A stretch of DNA of 64,000 bases, from positions 248,001 to 312,000 of the forward strand of contig JALRME010000036.1 of NCBI GenBank assembly GCA_026120035.1, read 5' to 3'. Origin of the DNA: Coleophoma eucalyptorum (lineage: Eukaryota > Ascomycota > Leotiomycetes > Helotiales > Dermateaceae). A program made the position numbers and the translations under genes. A model generated the notes under the pieces. The model was not told the origin of the DNA. It did not search any database and saw only the letters and a list, made by a program, of their open reading frames with translations. Shown here piece after piece: positions 60,529-64,000 of the stretch; within the stretch, counting starts at the first letter, position 1, and every line of letters begins with the position of its first letter.

Positions 60529-61142
60529 ATGATCTTCGCCAGCTACCTCGCCCTCGCCGCATTGATCGCTACAGGAATCGTCCAAGGGCAGCCATGGACC
60601 GGTGGTGAGAATGGGAGATTAGTGAGGACCCATCCAAGAGCTCTTGCGCAGCGGCAGCAGGGCACAGGAAATGTAATGGAGGCATCCTTTTATTCCCAGC
60701 TCGGAAGAACGGATTGTTGAACCACAGAAAAATAGGTATTCATGTGTACCGATGCAAACTACGCTGGCACCTGCACCAACATGACTGTCGCACTCGGCTA
60801 CAATGTCTGTACCACCCTCTCATCGCCGTGGATCTACAACGTTTCTGCGTTGCAACCACAGGAGGGTATTGCATGTTGGTTGCAAAGGTTAGTTTTCAAT
60901 TTTTCCCTTTCATATATGTCACCTTCCTATCCCCTCATTTATTTTCCCCTTGCGTCTATACGAGCCGTCGGTGATCGCTGACGACTTTGGATGCTAGGTC
61001 GACCAATTGCACGGATCTGTGCATGAGTCCCTCGGGCTGCAGCAAGATCGTAGAGTACCCTGGCTATGCCAATTTGAGCACGTATGGCTATCCGCCCTGG
61101 ACGGATACAATTGGGAGTTTTACGTGTGAGAGGACTTTCTAG
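60529..61142 (+). CDS. Small secreted cysteine-rich protein (eight Cys)
   Basis: Three exons (60529-60672, 60736-60887, 60998-61142), 146 residues. The start is the Met of a signal peptide (MIFASYLALAALIATGIVQG). Between it and the folded part is a basic stretch ending in a dibasic-like RALAQRQQG, possibly a propeptide. The mature domain has eight cysteines, spaced in FMCTDANYAGTC, GYNVCTTL, GIACWLQR, STNCTDLC, SGCSKI and SFTCERTF, and N-glycosylation sequons. The CTDANYxGTC opening resembles a group of small secreted fungal proteins that I know only as uncharacterised. Size, export signal and four likely disulfides make it a candidate effector or surface protein; that is inference. Intron donors GTAATG and GTTAGT keep the frame. 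Confidence 0.8.
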
Positions 61143-62405
61143 AAAAAGAGACGGGCCAGGTATTGTTGGGTGGAGTGTTGATGTCTTGTTTTTCTATGGG
61201 GATTCTACCTTTCTAGTTGTTGAGCGGCCTGTCAGATTTATATGGAGAAGGCTTCTCCATGTTGGTTGGATAGAGGGGAATAAAAACTAAAATCCCACGA
61301 AGTCAATTTCATCTTCAATAGCGTTAATAAGAATTCCAGGCGCTCGTTGCTTCGGTATTTGCAGACCTGTTCCATGAGGTCAATAATTGTCTTTGAAGCT
61401 GACGTGGTTGTCAATACTAAGCTCGACATGCTCTCAGGTGATCACAAGGATAATACTGAAGTTACTTCAGGATTCCACATATTAAAGAAGCGTTATTGCT
61501 AATAGGTAATAACCAAGCTGTGGTGAACAGTATCGAGTTTGTCTGTCACTCAAAGTGATTTCCGTATAGCGTTTATTGGACTGCAGTTCGCAAATTGGCA
61601 GAAAGGTCCTGCTGTAAGCCGCCATTTATGCAAAAACGGCAAGTTAATCACGATTGAGGTGGAAGATCTCAACATAGTTCTTGGTTCAAAATGCCAACTG
61701 CGATATGGATCTGCAAATTGATGGACCGGCATCAATAAGATTATGAGGCTTCGCATTTTGGGAAAGCCTTCCAAGCTAGTTGTTAACATGATACGCAGCA
61801 AGGATAGTATATATGATATGACCGCGAAAGCACTTGGCGTGGAAGAAAACTTTGCCGTCTTCGTTCATGCCAGAACTCTATATCCATGTATACGGTATAC
61901 AGAGTCACCGATGTCAGGGTGGACCTGAAGGATGGCTTCTTCAGAGGTACTGTCTATCTACCCCTTTACTCTTACTCTTTATGAAAGAGGTGGCAATTAA
62001 GGGTCTTGGGCCCTCTCACGCAAGAAAAAACAAGACTAAATCCAAGACTGCCCAAGAACTTAGATGTTTTGGGGACACGGCCAAGGTGTAGACAGTCACG
62101 TGGTCCAGCGCAAGCCCTCGCAAGGCATGAATCAGCCCCAGTTGCAGAGGGTTGCAACCATCAGAGCTTAAGTGCATCTTCGACCCCAAACACGGGTCTA
62201 GATGCAGGTTTAGGAGCCAACTAGATCCCGATGTCGGTTTCATGAGCTAGGGAAATATCTCCGATTTGCAGGAAACAGCGGAATAGAAAGCCACTTCACA
62301 TGTAAGAAAGCGCAACAGTCCAAATACACTTGCTTCGAAGCATCAGCACCTTCCTTGAGCTCACGACTCTCCAACAGTGTCTCAACACATAGCAATCCTC
62401 GCATT

Positions 62406-62448
62406 CCCAAGTCCCAAGTCCCAAGCCCTAAGTCCCAAGCCCCAAGAC
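62406..62448. repeat. CCCAAGT/CCCTAAG-type 7-bp minisatellite
   Basis: About six units of CCCAAGT and variants (CCCTAAGT, CCCAAGC). Confidence 0.85.
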
Positions 62449-62602
62449 CAACTAGATCTGTAAGAGTGTATTGAGTTTGAAGGAACTGGGCAACACCACT
62501 TGCTCTTGGGAACTATGATTTGACGACCCAAGCCTGGACTTCATGCGGTAGCTAATAAATCAATACGGCAAAGAAATCCGACCTCCACATCGTCCAGCTT
62601 GG

Positions 62603-62624
62603 CCTTTTTGCAGACGTGCAACAA
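62603..62624. repeat. Dispersed motif copy 1 (pyrimidines-CAGACGTGCAACAAA)
   Basis: CTTTTTGCAGACGTGCAACAAA. Core CAGACGTGCAACAAA matches copies 2-4 further right on the same strand. Confidence 0.85.
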
Positions 62625-63081
62625 ACAGCGGTGCACCACTGTGGATAAGATCAGAATAGAAACGGAAGATAGGCTACTGACGGGAATAAGAGGACAAAGT
62701 CTCAATTCGACCTTCAATAATGCGCAAGACTTTGGTAGGGCGTCGAGTTGAGGCGAGTCATTGCAAGTACGAGTGCGAGTGAAGGCATCGTGTATTGCCG
62801 GAAGCCGAGTTAAAGGCGGAAAAAGAAAACCCCCGTTGAGTCGCCTGTCGGGCCGTGGAACCAATTGTATTGGAACAATTCAAACAGGGCCGCTGTGCAA
62901 GAAACCAGGGAAGATCTTTTTTTTTTAATTGAAGCAAAATTTCATCGCTGCCATGCTTGCTCTTCGTTGGTGGAGGAGCCGTCTTGGCCTCCTAGGGCTC
63001 CTTCTTGCTCCTCTCCTGGCCCACGGATTGCTATTCGGTCCAATGTCTTTGGCTGCCCGCTTGCGTCGGCACCGCTCTTAG

Positions 63082-63123
63082 ATCCTCTGGGCGCTTTCTC
63101 AGACGTGCAACAAAGGCTTGAGC
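63082..63123. repeat. Dispersed motif copy 2
   Basis: Core CAGACGTGCAACAAA at 63100-63114, preceded by CTCTGGGCGCTTTCT and followed by GGCTTGAG, which copy 3 partly shares. Confidence 0.85.
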
Positions 63124-63199
63124 CAACGCTGTGGTGATGCCGGTTTAGAAAAGCCGATTGCAGACAAACATCAGACCGGGCTGAATATGGGGCTGCTGG

Positions 63200-63240
63200 A
63201 TCTCTCGGCGCTTTTCCAGACGTGCAACAAAGTCTTGAGT
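63200..63240. repeat. Dispersed motif copy 3
   Basis: Core CAGACGTGCAACAAA at 63217-63231, preceded by TCTCTCGGCGCTTTTC and followed by GTCTTGAG. Confidence 0.85.
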
Positions 63241-63335
63241 GATAATCTTGGTCAAGAGATGCAAATGGATACCAAGGACTAAGGAGCAGACTCGGTGTGC
63301 TACATGCTCTATGCCATGCCTATTGCCCAGCGACG

Positions 63336-63372
63336 GTCTCTCGGCACTTTTTCAGATGTGCAACAAACTCCT
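63336..63372. repeat. Dispersed motif copy 4
   Basis: Core CAGATGTGCAACAAA (one change) at 63353-63367, preceded by TCTCTCGGCACTTTTT. It lies ~120 bases from the SSADH stop. Confidence 0.85.
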
Positions 63373-63488
63373 GTTCAAGGCCTTTTGCAGAAGGGGTAGG
63401 AATAATAATCTGGAGGGAAAGCATGTTCGCAGCCAGTGATTGCGTTTTTGAATCGTTTCTTCATATTTTGATGTGCTTATGTACTACA

Positions 63489-64000
63489 TTATTTTTGCAA
63501 TGGCTGGTCATTACCTCCGTAGGTAATCATCTTGGTCACTTGGTAATCCCCAACTCCGTACTTGCTTCCCTCTCTTCCGAATCCAGACTCCTTAACTCCA
63601 CCGAATGGTGCTGCCGGATCACTGATAAGTCCAGTGTTGACACCCACCATACCAACCTCCAATGCTTCAGCAACTCTCGTCACTCTTTGGATGTCTTTTG
63701 AAAAGAAGTATCCAGCCAAACCAACCTCAGTATTGTTGGCAAGTCGAACCACCTCTTCTTCAGTTTCGAACTTGAACAGACCAGCAACAGGGCCGAATGT
63801 TTCTTCGGATGCCAGGTCCATATCTGTTGTCATACCAGAGATGACAGTAGGTTGGAAGAAGTTGTCGCCCAACTCGGGCATCTTCTGTCCTCCAACAAGG
63901 ATCTTACCTCCCTTCTTCTCAGCATCACGAACATGAGCGTCAACCTTGCTAATAGCCCGGTCGTGAATGAGTGGACCATGAGTAATGCCCTCCGTGTAGC
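63489..64000 (-). CDS. Succinate-semialdehyde dehydrogenase, C-terminal part (5' end outside window)
   Basis: The last ~170 residues of an NAD(P)-dependent aldehyde dehydrogenase, no intron in this part. Visible: YTEGITHGPLI, KKGGKILVGGQK, NFFQPTVISGMT, SEETFGPVAGLFKF with the coenzyme-binding Glu of EETFGPV, EVGLAGYFFSKD, and the end GMVGVNTGLISDPAAPFGGVKESGFGREGSKYG. The NTGLISDPAAPFGGVKESG segment is typical of succinate-semialdehyde dehydrogenases of the GABA shunt, which turn succinate semialdehyde into succinate. The catalytic Cys and Glu lie upstream, outside the window. Confidence 0.92.
   Translation of the reverse strand, partial: YTEGITHGPLIHDRAISKVDAHVRDAEKKGGKILVGGQKMPELGDNFFQPTVISGMTTDMDLASEETFGPVAGLFKFETEEEVVRLANNTEVGLAGYFFSKDIQRVTRVAEALEVGMVGVNTGLISDPAAPFGGVKESGFGREGSKYGVGDYQVTKMITYGGNDQPLQK

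Larger units (their letters stand above)
61143..63488. other. Intergenic with dispersed repeat motif
   Basis: About 2.35 kb without a supported gene. It contains a CCCAAGT minisatellite and four copies of a ~21-30 base motif at 62.6-63.4 kb. Short frames at 61743-61928 and 62541-63137 show nothing recognisable. Confidence 0.5.

Overview
The window looks like a piece of chromosome from a filamentous ascomycete (Pezizomycotina). The signs are many short introns of about 45-110 bases with GTAAGT-type donors and CTRAC-type branch sites, fungal families (Spc7 kinetochore scaffold with MELT-type repeats, GH72 glucanosyltransferase with an X8 domain, GPR1/FUN34/YaaH transporter), and CT-rich promoter tracts. 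A Leotiomycete is my guess from overall flavour; that part is weak. Exon structures were built by hand, joining frames at canonical splice sites and keeping phase and family alignment consistent.

Layout. 1-1944 (+): 3' part of a double-domain amidohydrolase gene. 2645-4380 (+): secreted serine carboxypeptidase. 4653-9463 (-): Spc7/KNL1, divergent from ribosomal protein S11 (9818-10582, +). 11214-12655 (-): O-methyltransferase. 14279-15712 (+): orphan basic protein. 16281-17294 (-): class II aldolase/adducin-type protein. 17546-19015 (-): secreted Asp-box (sialidase-like) protein. A 4.8 kb gene-free stretch then leads to an acetate-type transporter (23824-24829, +). 26677-30109 (-) and 30699-32520 (+) are a divergent pair of unrecognised genes; the second carries a DTGA aspartic-protease-like signature. 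33437-34185 (+): small Cys-motif protein. A 12.5 kb gene desert with simple repeats precedes a G1/S cyclin (46689-47942, +), whose probable leader has upstream ORFs. 51298-55062 (-): large conserved-looking protein with C-terminal membrane segments. 57680-59426 (+): GH72 cell-wall transferase. 60529-61142 (+): small secreted eight-cysteine protein. 63489-64000 (-): C-terminal part of succinate-semialdehyde dehydrogenase.

The genes do not form one recognisable cluster; it is mostly ordinary euchromatin mixing housekeeping genes (S11, Spc7, cyclin, SSADH, GH72) with secreted or lineage-restricted ones. The most unusual parts are the divergent orphan pair at 26.7-32.5 kb, the large gene-free region before the cyclin with its upstream ORFs, the degenerate second domain of the amidohydrolase, and a four-copy motif at 62.6-63.4 kb. 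No tRNA, rRNA, CRISPR array or intact transposon was seen.
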